Below are positions 36,905 to 45,121 of a stretch of DNA of 64,000 nt, piece after piece. A model generated the notes under the pieces. The model was given only the letters and a program-made list of their open reading frames with translations. It was not told where the DNA came from and ran no database searches. The stretch is from the NCBI RefSeq assembly GCF_003258835.1, contig NZ_NPEV01000029.1, positions 1 through 64,000 of the forward strand. Direction: 5' to 3'. Origin of the DNA: Rhodobium orientis. GTDB taxonomy: Bacteria > Pseudomonadota > Alphaproteobacteria > Rhizobiales > Rhodobiaceae. The first letter of the stretch is position 1; every line of letters begins with the position of its first letter. The translations under genes were made by a program, and so were the position numbers.

Positions 36905-37777
36905 TCAGTCCCCGAGATTCAGATGCTGTTGCGACCGTCGCCCATAGGCCTGGGCGATGCGGTCGAAGATGATGGCCAGGAACACGATGCCAAGGCCGGC
37001 GAGCAGGCCGCGGCTCACCTCCAGCCGCTGGATGCCCTGAAGCACCTGGTAGCCGAGGCCGCCGGCGCCGATCATGGAGGCGATCACCACCATCGACAGC
37101 GCCATCATCGTGGTCTGGTTGACGCCGGCCATGATCGTCGGCAGGGCGAGCGGGATCTGCGCGGTGAACAGGCGTTGGCGCGGCGTCGCACCGAACGCGG
37201 TCACCGCCTCGATGACCTCCGCATCGACCTGGCGAATGCCGAGATTGGTCAGCCGGATGACGGGCGGGATCGCGAACACGATGGTGGCGAGCAGCGCCGG
37301 GATCTTGCCCGGGCCGAACAGCATCACGAACGGGATCAGGTAAACGAAGATCGGCATCGTCTGCATGATGTCGAGCACCGGCAGCGAGATCGCCTGCAAG
37401 GTGTCCGACCGCGACATGGCTATGCCGATCGGTATGCCGAGGATGACGGCAAGAAGGGTGGAGATCAGCATCAGGGCGATGGTCGCCATCGCCGCGTCCC
37501 ACATGCCGGTAAGGCCGATCAGGAACAGCATCGCGGCAACGCCGACGGCTGCCTTCCAGCTTCTCGTCGTCACGAAGGTCAGGGCGCACAGCGCCAGCAG
37601 CACGACGTACCAGGGCAGCCATTGCAGGAACCGCTCGGTCTCCGTCAGCATGCGCAGGACCGGCAGGAACGCTATTTCCAGGGCCTCGCCATAGTTGGCG
37701 ACGACCCAGTTGAAACCGTCGTCAATGCCGATACGCAACGCCCGCGTGTCGATGAGTTCTGGAAAGTTCTCCGCCAT
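36905..37777 (-). CDS. proW: Glycine betaine/choline-type ABC transporter permease (ProW/OpuAB family)
   Basis: 290 residues, inner membrane. N-terminal soluble stretch (LIDTRALRIGIDDGFNWVVANYGEALE) precedes six or more membrane segments, an order typical of ProW. Key blocks are GIPIGIAMSRSDTLQAISLPVLDIMQTMPIFVYLIPFVMLFGPGKIPALLATIVFAIPP and the EAA loop EVIEAVTAFGATPRQRLFTAQIPLALPTIMAGVNQ (described, not a single quoted motif). Lies between proX and proV. Confidence 0.92.
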   Translation of the reverse strand: MAENFPELIDTRALRIGIDDGFNWVVANYGEALEIAFLPVLRMLTETERFLQWLPWYVVLLALCALTFVTTRSWKAAVGVAAMLFLIGLTGMWDAAMATIALMLISTLLAVILGIPIGIAMSRSDTLQAISLPVLDIMQTMPIFVYLIPFVMLFGPGKIPALLATIVFAIPPVIRLTNLGIRQVDAEVIEAVTAFGATPRQRLFTAQIPLALPTIMAGVNQTTMMALSMVVIASMIGAGGLGYQVLQGIQRLEVSRGLLAGLGIVFLAIIFDRIAQAYGRRSQQHLNLGD

Positions 37778-37867
37778 GTCGCGGCTCCCGTGGGGTGGTC
37801 TGGATGGATCGGTATCGGGCCGCGATGGGAAGGCGCTGCAGGACGCTGCGCGGGCGGCCGGGAAAGC

Positions 37868-37905
37868 AAAAAGGGACGGGCGCGAAAAAGGGCGCCCGCC
37901 CCCTT
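37868..37905 (-). terminator. Hairpin with U-tract between proX and proW
   Basis: On the minus strand a GC-rich stem (GGGCGGGCGC pairing GCGCCCGTCC) is followed by CCTTTTTGC. It lies 35 nt after the proX stop. Partial termination here would leave binding protein in excess over permease. Confidence 0.7.
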
Positions 37906-37939
37906 ATCAGATTTTAGCGTTCGACAACGCCGGAACCGC

Positions 37940-38950
37940 TCAAAGCGATTCCTTGACCTTGGCGGCCACGTCTTCCGGAACCCACGCGGTCCAGATGTCC
38001 TCGTTGTTCTTGAGGAAATAGGCGGCGGTGTCGGCCGGCGAGGCCTTGTTCTCGTCGCCCCAGGCCAGGACCTTGGAGATGTCGTCGTTCGGAACCTGCA
38101 TCTTGGACAGGAATTCCGCGACGGCAGGCGCCTTTTCCTTGAGCTCGGTGGTCGCCGCCACGGCAACCTCGCCGACGGCCCAGCCGGTGACCTGCGGATC
38201 GGCGCAGTTCTTGTCGGTCAGGCACTTGAACTTGTCGGCATCATGCTCGGGCATGTCGAGACGCACGAGGTTGTACTTGCCGATGACGGCGGTCGGACCC
38301 CAGTAGTAGGCGACCATCGGCTTCTTGCGGGTCACCTGGCGGGCGATCGAGGCCTTCAGGTTGGCGCCGGAACCGGGCGAGAACAGCTCGTAGGTCTCGC
38401 CGAGGTCGAGGGCCTTGAAGAGATTGTTGGTGATGATCTCGCAGCCCCAGCCCGGAGGACAGCCATAGAGCCGGCCCTTGTCGGGGTTGGCGACGTCGGC
38501 GAACAGCTCCCAGTTATCCTTCAGGTCGCTGATCGACTTGATTTCCGGATGCTCCTTGGCGGTGTAGTCCGGAATCCACCAGCCTTCCTCGCCGCCGCTG
38601 CCGAAGATGTCGCCGGCCTTATAGACGTTGCCCTTGTCCATCATCTTGTCCCAGATCGCCTGGGCGGTGGACACCCACATCTCCGGGGCAATGGTCGGCT
38701 CGCCCTTGGTCAGCATCGAGGTCGCGGTCGGAACCGTGTCGCCCGGCACCACTTCGGCGTTGCAGCCATAACCATCGGCGAGGATTTTCTGGGTAACGTG
38801 GGCGAGCGTGCTCGCCGATAGCCAGGTCATTTCGGCAATGGTGATCTTGTCGTCGGTTCCGCATTCCGTTGCCGACGCCGGCGCGGCGGAAGCAGAGATC
38901 AGCGCGGCTGCAGCTACAGCGCCGAAAATAGAAGTCTTGAGGCTTCTCAT
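37940..38950 (-). CDS. proX: Glycine betaine/proline-type ABC transporter substrate-binding protein (ProX/OpuAC family)
   Basis: 336 residues with signal peptide to about residue 27 (LISASAAPASA). Periplasmic OpuAC-type fold: ITIAEMTWLSASTLAHVTQKILAD, VPGDTVPTATSMLTKGEPTIAPEMW, and GLYGCPPGWGCEIITNNLFKALD-type blocks rich in Trp/Tyr that could form an aromatic cage for a trimethylammonium group. The 127-bp gap to the Ldh gene upstream may hold a separate promoter. Ligand (betaine, proline betaine, carnitine or similar) not determined. Confidence 0.9.
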   Translation of the reverse strand: MRSLKTSIFGAVAAAALISASAAPASATECGTDDKITIAEMTWLSASTLAHVTQKILADGYGCNAEVVPGDTVPTATSMLTKGEPTIAPEMWVSTAQAIWDKMMDKGNVYKAGDIFGSGGEEGWWIPDYTAKEHPEIKSISDLKDNWELFADVANPDKGRLYGCPPGWGCEIITNNLFKALDLGETYELFSPGSGANLKASIARQVTRKKPMVAYYWGPTAVIGKYNLVRLDMPEHDADKFKCLTDKNCADPQVTGWAVGEVAVAATTELKEKAPAVAEFLSKMQVPNDDISKVLAWGDENKASPADTAAYFLKNNEDIWTAWVPEDVAAKVKESL

Positions 38951-39077
38951 ATTGATATTCCCCTCAGGTTTAAATTTGTCACAACATAATAGCGCGGCCG
39001 TTCAGCCACGCGATTGGCGACAGCATGTGCTATCGAATAGCCGGGCGCAAATCGAGATTATTGATCCCTGGTTCAAT

Positions 39078-40094
39078 TTAATTGTAATTCGGGCGACAGA
39101 AGCCGCGAATCCGGTTGAGCAATTCCGTATCTGCGGTAACGCCCTCCTCAACGATGCGGGCGCGGTTGGCCTGCCGCCGCCCGCCCGGCAGGCGGGTCCC
39201 CTCCTGCGCAGTGATGGCGGCGCTCAGCGCGCCCACACGCTCCGAAAACGCGGGGGAAAAGCCCGCCGGTTCGATGGCGATAAAGCACTGGCCGGTGTTG
39301 GGCGGTCCACCCTTGGTGCCGGAAAACGGGCTGGCGTCCTTGGAAAGCACGGCACCGGAGAGGCACGCGGCCAGAAGCTCCACCATCAGGCCGACCCCAA
39401 ATCCCTTGTAGCCGCCGGCCGGTGCCATGGAGCCCTTCAGGGCCTCGGCCGGATCGGTGGTGACGTTGCCGCCGGCATCGAGCGCCCAGCCCGCCTCGAT
39501 CGCTTCGCCGGTGCGCGCCCTCAGCATGATTTCCGATTTGGCGACGACACTTGCCGACTGGTCGATGACGATCGCCGCGCCACCCTCGGTATCGGGCACG
39601 CCGACGGCGAAGGGGTTGGTGCCGATCACCGGCGTCTTGCCGCCGGCCGGTGCGATGGACGCCGGCGCATGGGTGAAGCAAAGGCCGATGAGGCCGTCCT
39701 CCGCGATGCGCTCGGCGTGGTGGCCGAGGACACCGCAATTGTAGGAGTTGAAGACGGTCATGGCGGCAATCCCGTTCTCCCGCGCCGCGTCCAGGAGCGC
39801 CTGCCAGCCGGCATCGATCGCCGGATGGGCGAAGCCGGAGCGCGCATCGACCGTGACCGCTCCCGCCCGTTGCCGCGAAACGACCGGTTCGGCCCGGCCG
39901 TCGACCTTGCCGCAGACGACGTGCTCGGCATAGATCGGCACATATAGGAGGCCATGGCTGCGGATGCCGTCGCGCTCCGCCTTGACGGTCGAGCGCGCCA
40001 CCGACGCGGCGGCCTCAGGGCGCGCCCCGGCACCGGTCAGGGCGTCCGTCGCGAGCTTTTCCACATCATCAAGGGTCAGGTGTTCGTCGGCCAT
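39078..40094 (-). CDS. Ldh-family NAD(P)-dependent oxidoreductase (DpkA/YlbC-like)
   Basis: 338 residues from ATG 40094, GGAG upstream. Malate/L-lactate dehydrogenase-2 fold: VKAERDGIRSHGLLYVPIYAEHV with the conserved SHG, MTVFNSYNCGVLGHHAERIAEDGLIGLCFTHA, and IGTNPFAVGVPD. The later GYKGFGVGLMVELLAACLSGAVLS is a family signature. Members reduce delta1-pyrroline/piperideine-2-carboxylate or oxidise ureidoglycolate, sulfolactate or lactate. In a betaine-type cluster with a ketoglutarate-semialdehyde-type dehydrogenase, a cyclic-imine reductase acting on a proline-like intermediate is attractive but unproven. Lies 24 bp after DUF3726. Confidence 0.85.
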   Translation of the reverse strand: MADEHLTLDDVEKLATDALTGAGARPEAAASVARSTVKAERDGIRSHGLLYVPIYAEHVVCGKVDGRAEPVVSRQRAGAVTVDARSGFAHPAIDAGWQALLDAARENGIAAMTVFNSYNCGVLGHHAERIAEDGLIGLCFTHAPASIAPAGGKTPVIGTNPFAVGVPDTEGGAAIVIDQSASVVAKSEIMLRARTGEAIEAGWALDAGGNVTTDPAEALKGSMAPAGGYKGFGVGLMVELLAACLSGAVLSKDASPFSGTKGGPPNTGQCFIAIEPAGFSPAFSERVGALSAAITAQEGTRLPGGRRQANRARIVEEGVTADTELLNRIRGFCRPNYN

Positions 40095-40118
40095 CGGGGG
40101 CTCCTTGGAAGATCTCGA

Positions 40119-40853
40119 TCAGTCATTGTCGGTGAGGCCCGCCCCGGCGCCGGCAATGCGCGAGCGATCGGTGGAGGGAACGAGGCATTTGCGGAAATGG
40201 CGCTGGACGGCGGCAAAGCTCTCCCCGTCGACGGCAACGCCCTCCACAAGCCGTCCGGAACGGGCCTTGAGGAAGGCCTCGGCCGAAAACGGCGGCAGGC
40301 CGTCGGCCTCGGCGAGCATCACGGTGGCGGAGGCCGGTGCCGGGCAGACAAGGCCGGCAAGCGTCGTCCCGGAGATGTCCACGCCATCGCCGGAACGCAC
40401 CATGCGGATGGCATCAGTGCCGTTGTGCCAGGAGATGACGATCCGCGGCGCAGCAAGGCTCGAGGTTCCGATCGCAGCGAGCACCAGCGCCGGCTGATCG
40501 ACCGCCGGCAGGAGCACCGGCAGCGCGTCGCCGCGGGCGGCCAGGAGAAGCAGCCGGTCGGCGACCGCCGGCCCGGCATAGATGGCCGAGACCGGTGCGC
40601 CCTCGGTGGCGGGCCGGGCTGTCAGGCCCTTCGGTCCGTCGTCGAAGGCGGCAACGGGAACGCTCGTGCCCTCTGCCAGGGCGTCGAGCGCGGGCGCTGC
40701 CACCGCCGCCGGATCGAGCCCGATTGCGGCCAGGAAAATAAGGCTCTTGGAAAACGACTCGCCGAAGCCGAACGGCGCACCGGCCCCGACGGCGGCCCGT
40801 GTGAAAAAGAACTTGATCTCGTTGAGCGAGAGCGGGGTTGCTGGCGCGCTCAT
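40119..40853 (-). CDS. DUF3726 family protein
   Basis: 244 residues from ATG 40853, overlapping the upstream stop as ATGA. N-terminus SLNEIKFFFTRAAVGAGAPFGFGESFSKSLIFLAAIGLDP is the family hallmark (SLNEI...A..GAG...G.AE). No membrane segment, cofactor motif or signal peptide is seen. No DUF3726 member has a known function to my knowledge. Family members occur beside amine and betaine catabolic genes. Strict coupling to the 571-residue protein suggests joint action. Confidence 0.8.
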   Translation of the reverse strand: MSAPATPLSLNEIKFFFTRAAVGAGAPFGFGESFSKSLIFLAAIGLDPAAVAAPALDALAEGTSVPVAAFDDGPKGLTARPATEGAPVSAIYAGPAVADRLLLLAARGDALPVLLPAVDQPALVLAAIGTSSLAAPRIVISWHNGTDAIRMVRSGDGVDISGTTLAGLVCPAPASATVMLAEADGLPPFSAEAFLKARSGRLVEGVAVDGESFAAVQRHFRKCLVPSTDRSRIAGAGAGLTDND

Positions 40854-42565
40854 AACGCCCCCTCCCCAGCGGTCGTCGGCGGCGCGCCCGGGCGCACCGG
40901 GAACACCCATTCGCCGTCCCACCCGCTAGCGAGTTCCAGGGGCAGAGGCGCGCCCTGGAACATGTTCACCCGGGTCCACAGGTCCGATTTCGGATCGAAC
41001 TTGGAAACGCCGAAAAAGGCGAGCTTGAAGCGCAGCACGTCGAGCGGGCGCACGCCGGCGGCAAGCAGGTTGTCGCGGATCTCGCCATAGGGCGCGACGG
41101 CCGCCCCCTGCACCCGGCGCACCATGTGCCGGAATTCCGGATGGGCGATGAGGAAGTCGGCGACCGGCTCGGCCGGATCGCGCGCCTGGACGGCGGCAAA
41201 GAGCCGGGCCGCGTCGCGTCCGACGGAAAGCGGCATTTCCCGCTCCGCGCCGGGCTCCTTGAAGCGCTCGCCGAGCCGCGGCTCCAGCTTGTCCTCCGAG
41301 TAGTACCAGAACCGCTCCTGGGCGGTCGGGTCGTCGTAGTCGATGCCGAGCGCCCACCCGTAATGGGTGTCGATCAGATCCTTCAGGTTGCCGAGCGCCA
41401 TCGCCGGGTCGAGGGCAAAGGCGCCATTGGCGCTCATCGTGGCGCCGAGATCGTCGACGAGGTCGCCGCGCTCCTCCAGCAGCAGCGACACGGTCAGCTC
41501 CTGACCCTCGGGCGAAAAGGCCTCCTCGGCAAAGCGATAGGCCGCGTCCCACGGATGGGAGGTCTTGAGCCCCTCCCCGCACCAGTCGGCAAGGGCGGAA
41601 AGATCGGCCTTCAGCCGGTCGATACGCTGACCCTGGGCCGCATCCTCCACCCGCCACTCGCCCACATGGCGCCGGGCGCGGCCGATCAGGCCAACAAAAT
41701 CGGCAATGTCGGCGTCGCTGGCCGTCGCGATGGCGCGGACCCGGGCAAGCGCGGTCTCGCGCGCGGCCACCCAGTTGTGGATCAGCTCCGGGTATTTGAC
41801 GAGAAACGGCACCATGCCGAGCCCGGTGGAATTGCCGATGCCGAGATAGCGCGCATGGTCCGGATCGAGGGAAACGGCAGCATCGCCGCCGCGACAACGG
41901 GCGACGTGATTGACGAGGTCGATGGTCAGCCAGCGGATCAGGTAGACCGCGAGCATTTCCGCCTGGAACGGCGCGGCAAGTTCCGGCCTCTCGGCGATCT
42001 TCAACCGGTCGGCGCAGCCGAACTTGCCGCTGCCATAGACCGCGGTCGTGCGCATCAGGTAGCCGACGTCGCAAAGAACCTCGGCGTCGGGTTGTTCGCC
42101 GCGCGAAAGGCGTTCGACGACATGCTCGAACAGGCGCAGGCTCTTGTTGCCGCGGGCAAGCACCAGTTCGCTCGCCCGGAACCGCCCCGCCTCCTGGCGC
42201 GGCGTGTTCTCGGCAAGCCGGGCGATATCCTCATCTGTCGGGATGCCGTCGAACAGCGAGAAGGTGCCGTCCCAGACCTTCGCGATCACCCGGTCGGTGC
42301 GCTCCTCGGGCGGGATGTCCCTGGTGAAGGAGACGAGGCTGTAGCTGCGCTCCGGCCCGTGGGCGGCATAGACCGAGGCGCCGAAGCCGTTGTCGTCCAC
42401 GTCGAAGCGGACCCGCTCGAAGCGCCAGCGGTCCGAACTCATGCGGCGCAGGAGCTGGCGCATGAAGGAAAGCCGCGTCTGGAAGGCCGCGCCCATCCGC
42501 GCCAGCCGCATGACCTGGTCGGCCGGGCGGAGCGGGACGGCGGCGAGCGCTTCCAGGGAGGGCAT
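40850..42565 (-). CDS. Conserved 571-residue protein of unknown function
   Basis: Start ATG 42565 overlaps the dipeptidase stop (ATGA). A longer upstream frame is antisense-like. No membrane helix or signal peptide. Recognisable stretches: an N-terminal helix (LRPADQVMRLARMGAAFQTRLSFMRQLLRRM) and a mid-region YGSGKFGCADRLKIAERPELAAPFQAEMLAVYLIRWLTIDLVNH. Further on come LGIGNSTGLGMVPFLVKYPELIHNW, and DTHYGWALGIDYDDPTAQERFWYYSEDKLEPRLG with many acids and aromatics. It matches no enzyme family I know. From memory, a similar dipeptidase-plus-hypothetical pair lies beside dimethylglycine catabolic genes in pseudomonads (PA5396/PA5397). The high conservation of such pairs implies an enzymatic role. 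Confidence 0.8.
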   Translation of the reverse strand: MPSLEALAAVPLRPADQVMRLARMGAAFQTRLSFMRQLLRRMSSDRWRFERVRFDVDDNGFGASVYAAHGPERSYSLVSFTRDIPPEERTDRVIAKVWDGTFSLFDGIPTDEDIARLAENTPRQEAGRFRASELVLARGNKSLRLFEHVVERLSRGEQPDAEVLCDVGYLMRTTAVYGSGKFGCADRLKIAERPELAAPFQAEMLAVYLIRWLTIDLVNHVARCRGGDAAVSLDPDHARYLGIGNSTGLGMVPFLVKYPELIHNWVAARETALARVRAIATASDADIADFVGLIGRARRHVGEWRVEDAAQGQRIDRLKADLSALADWCGEGLKTSHPWDAAYRFAEEAFSPEGQELTVSLLLEERGDLVDDLGATMSANGAFALDPAMALGNLKDLIDTHYGWALGIDYDDPTAQERFWYYSEDKLEPRLGERFKEPGAEREMPLSVGRDAARLFAAVQARDPAEPVADFLIAHPEFRHMVRRVQGAAVAPYGEIRDNLLAAGVRPLDVLRFKLAFFGVSKFDPKSDLWTRVNMFQGAPLPLELASGWDGEWVFPVRPGAPPTTAGEGAL

Positions 42566-43554
42566 CAGGCACCTCGCTCGAAGGATGTTCGGTAGAAGTC
42601 GAGCCAGTTGCGATAGGCGATGCGCTCGATTTCCCCGGTTGAAAACCCGACGCCTTTCAGGCCCTCCAGGATGTTGCCGAAATCCCGATTGTCGCGGAAC
42701 CACAGCGGCTGCTCGGGAAAGCCTGCAGCCCCGGCCGAGCCCTCGCCATAGTCCATCTCGCGCGACCAGGTGCCGTTGCGCATCCACTCAACGACGCTGT
42801 CCGGCTGGTCCTGGCAAAGGTCGCTGCCGAAACCGACATGGTCGATGCCCATCAGCTCCACCGTGCGCGCCACCATCTCGCAGAAGGAGGTGAGCGTGCA
42901 CGCGCTCTTGTCCTTCAGGTGATGGGGGTAGAGCGACAGGCCCAGCATGCCGCCGCTTTCCGCAAGCGCGGCCAGCACCGTGTCGGACTTGTTGCGCAGG
43001 GCCTTGTGCCAGCTTGCCGGATTGGCGTGGGTGATGGCGATCGGGCGTTCGGAAATCTCGATCGCCTCGAGCGTGGAACGTTCCGCCGAATGGCTCATGT
43101 CGACGACCATGCCGACCCGGTTCATCTCGCGGATCACCTGCCGGCCCATGCGGGTGACGCCGCTGTCCTCGGCCTCGTAGCAGCCGGTCGCCAAAAGACT
43201 CTGGTTGTTGTAGGTGAGCTGCAGGAAGCGGATGCCGAGCTGGTGGCAGATCTCGACGAGATCGATATCGTCCTCGATCGGCGAGCAGTTCTGGCAGCCG
43301 AAGACGATCGCAGTCCTGTCCGAGGCCATCGCGGCGTCCACATCGGCAGCCGTGCGCCCCGGCACGATGATGTCTGAAAACGCCTGAAAGCGTCGGTTCC
43401 AGGCACCGATATTGGCGACCGTCTCCTTAAAATCCTCGTGGTAGCAGATGGTGACATGGACGGCCGCCAGCCTGCCCTCCCTCATCTGGCGGAAGACCTT
43501 CTCCGACCAGTTGGCGTATTGCAGGCAGTCGATGACCGGCAGATCTTCGCTCAT
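42565..43554 (-). CDS. M19-family (renal-type) dipeptidase
   Basis: 329 residues, no signal peptide, so cytoplasmic despite the family name membrane dipeptidase. Zinc-site blocks are partly visible: VIDCLQYANW replaces the usual DGHxD, so one first-metal ligand pair looks altered. Downstream LGIRFLQLTYNNQSLLATGCYE, VGMVVDMSHSAERSTLEAIEISERPIAITHANP and HVGFGSDLCQD are standard. The N-terminal change suggests a specialised substrate, not ordinary dipeptides. Second gene of the operon, 16 bp after the aldehyde dehydrogenase, coupled to the unknown protein. Confidence 0.88.
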   Translation of the reverse strand: MSEDLPVIDCLQYANWSEKVFRQMREGRLAAVHVTICYHEDFKETVANIGAWNRRFQAFSDIIVPGRTAADVDAAMASDRTAIVFGCQNCSPIEDDIDLVEICHQLGIRFLQLTYNNQSLLATGCYEAEDSGVTRMGRQVIREMNRVGMVVDMSHSAERSTLEAIEISERPIAITHANPASWHKALRNKSDTVLAALAESGGMLGLSLYPHHLKDKSACTLTSFCEMVARTVELMGIDHVGFGSDLCQDQPDSVVEWMRNGTWSREMDYGEGSAGAAGFPEQPLWFRDNRDFGNILEGLKGVGFSTGEIERIAYRNWLDFYRTSFERGA

Positions 43555-43570
43555 GTCCCCACTCCGGTCC

Positions 43571-45022
43571 TCATTCCGGATCGCCGGCGCGGATATAGGC
43601 CGTCTTCACCTGGGTATAGAATTCCGCCGCGCTGCGGCCCTGCTCGCGCGGCCCGAAGCTCGACGCCTTCCGCCCGCCAAACGGCACGTGATAGTCGGTG
43701 CCGGCCGTCGACAGGTTGACGGAAACGCAGCCGGTTTCCACGTTGCGCCGGAAGTGGCCGGCCCGCGCCAGCGAGGTCGTGAAGATGCCGGCGACGAGCC
43801 CGAACTCGGTGTCGTTGGCGATCGCCAGCCCCTCCTCGTAGGAGCCGATCTTCTGGACGGCGGCGATCGGCGCGAACAGCTCCTCGCGGTTCAGCGCCAT
43901 GTCGTTGCTGGTGCCGACCAGCAGCGCCGGCGTCATGTAATAGCCCTCGGTGGCGCGGCTGACCCGTGCGCCGCCGGCGACGATGTCGACGCCGGATTTC
44001 TTCGCGGTCTCGATCCAGGAAAGATTGGCGGAAAGCTGCTCTTCGCTGACCACCGGGCCGATATCCGTGCCCTCGGCGAGGGCATGATCGACCTTCATGG
44101 CGCCAAGCCGGTGGCCGAGCCGCTCCACGAAGGCATCGTGCACCTTCTCGTGCACCAGCAGCCGCGACGAGGCGGTGCATTTCTGGCCGGTGCCCGAATA
44201 GCCGCCTGCGGCGGCCGCAGCGACCGCAAGCTCAAGATCCGCATCGTCCATGACGAGGAGCGGGTTCTTGGAGCCGAGTTCGAGCTGGAACTTGGTGAGG
44301 TTGGAAGCGGCCGCGGCGGCGACCTTCTTGCCGACGGCGTGCGAGCCGGTGAAGGTGACGGCATCGACGCCGGGATGGCCGGCAAGGCCGTTGCCGATGG
44401 TCGACCCGGACCCCATCAGGAGCTGGAATGCGCCCGCCGGGAGCCCGGACCGGGAGATGATCTCGGCGAGCGCCCAGGCCGAGGCCGGCGTCAGATTGGC
44501 CGGCTTCCAGATCACCGCGTTGCCATAGGCGAGCGCCGGCGCGATCTTCCAGCTTGCCGTCGCGGTCGGGAAGTTCCACGGCGAAATGACCGCAACGACC
44601 CCCATCGGCTCGCGGCGCACGTCGATCTCCACGCCCGGCCTGACCGAGTCCGCATTCTCGCCGAGCTGGCGCAGCGCCTCGGCGGCGAAATAGGTGAAGA
44701 ACTGGCCGGCGCGGTAGACCTCGCCCTTGCCCTCGGCAAAGGGCTTTCCCTCCTCGCGCGACAAGAGCGTGCCGAGTTCGCCGGACCGGTCCATCAGCTC
44801 GCGACCGATCGCCTCCAGCGCCGTCTGGCGTGCCTCCAGCCCGAGCGCCCGGCAGGCCGGCAACGCCTGCCTTGCGGCTGCGACAGCCTGTTCCAGTTGA
44901 TCGGCGCCGGCCTGTGCGTAGTATCCGATGACGTCGGCGAGATCGGACGGGTTGCGGTTCTCGATCGTCGTCGCGCCCTCACGCCAGCTTCCCGCGATCA
45001 GATTGCAGTAGGTCTTGTTCAT
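43571..45022 (-). CDS. Aldehyde dehydrogenase, alpha-ketoglutaric semialdehyde dehydrogenase-like
   Basis: 483 residues from ATG 45022 with GGAGAGG upstream. ALDH superfamily: NAD site SPWNFP (148-153) and FTGSHAVGKK, catalytic Glu248 (QLELGSKNP) and nucleophile Cys282 (GQKCTASSRL). N-terminus NLIAGSWREG...NRNPSDLADVIGYYAQA resembles the KGSADH/2,5-dioxovalerate group, which ends hydroxyproline and uronate breakdown, rather than betaine-aldehyde dehydrogenase. First gene of the operon, divergent from a LysR gene with an operator between them. Confidence 0.85.
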   Translation of the reverse strand: MNKTYCNLIAGSWREGATTIENRNPSDLADVIGYYAQAGADQLEQAVAAARQALPACRALGLEARQTALEAIGRELMDRSGELGTLLSREEGKPFAEGKGEVYRAGQFFTYFAAEALRQLGENADSVRPGVEIDVRREPMGVVAVISPWNFPTATASWKIAPALAYGNAVIWKPANLTPASAWALAEIISRSGLPAGAFQLLMGSGSTIGNGLAGHPGVDAVTFTGSHAVGKKVAAAAASNLTKFQLELGSKNPLLVMDDADLELAVAAAAAGGYSGTGQKCTASSRLLVHEKVHDAFVERLGHRLGAMKVDHALAEGTDIGPVVSEEQLSANLSWIETAKKSGVDIVAGGARVSRATEGYYMTPALLVGTSNDMALNREELFAPIAAVQKIGSYEEGLAIANDTEFGLVAGIFTTSLARAGHFRRNVETGCVSVNLSTAGTDYHVPFGGRKASSFGPREQGRSAAEFYTQVKTAYIRAGDPE

Positions 45023-45093
45023 CCGCCTCTCCAAGTCAGGGGAGCAGCTTCGGGCAAATTCGGACTTCAATCAAATCGAAACATCTGTTATTA

Positions 45094-45112
45094 ATTTCAG
45101 AGAAACTGAAAT
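45094..45112. promoter_or_regulatory. Perfect palindrome between ALDH and LysR genes
   Basis: ATTTCAGAGAAACTGAAAT: 7-bp arms ATTTCAG / CTGAAAT with a 5-bp spacer, between the divergent starts at 45022 and 45122. Probable LysR binding site (arms include a T-N11-A element). Confidence 0.65.
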
Positions 45113-45121
45113 GGATACTCT

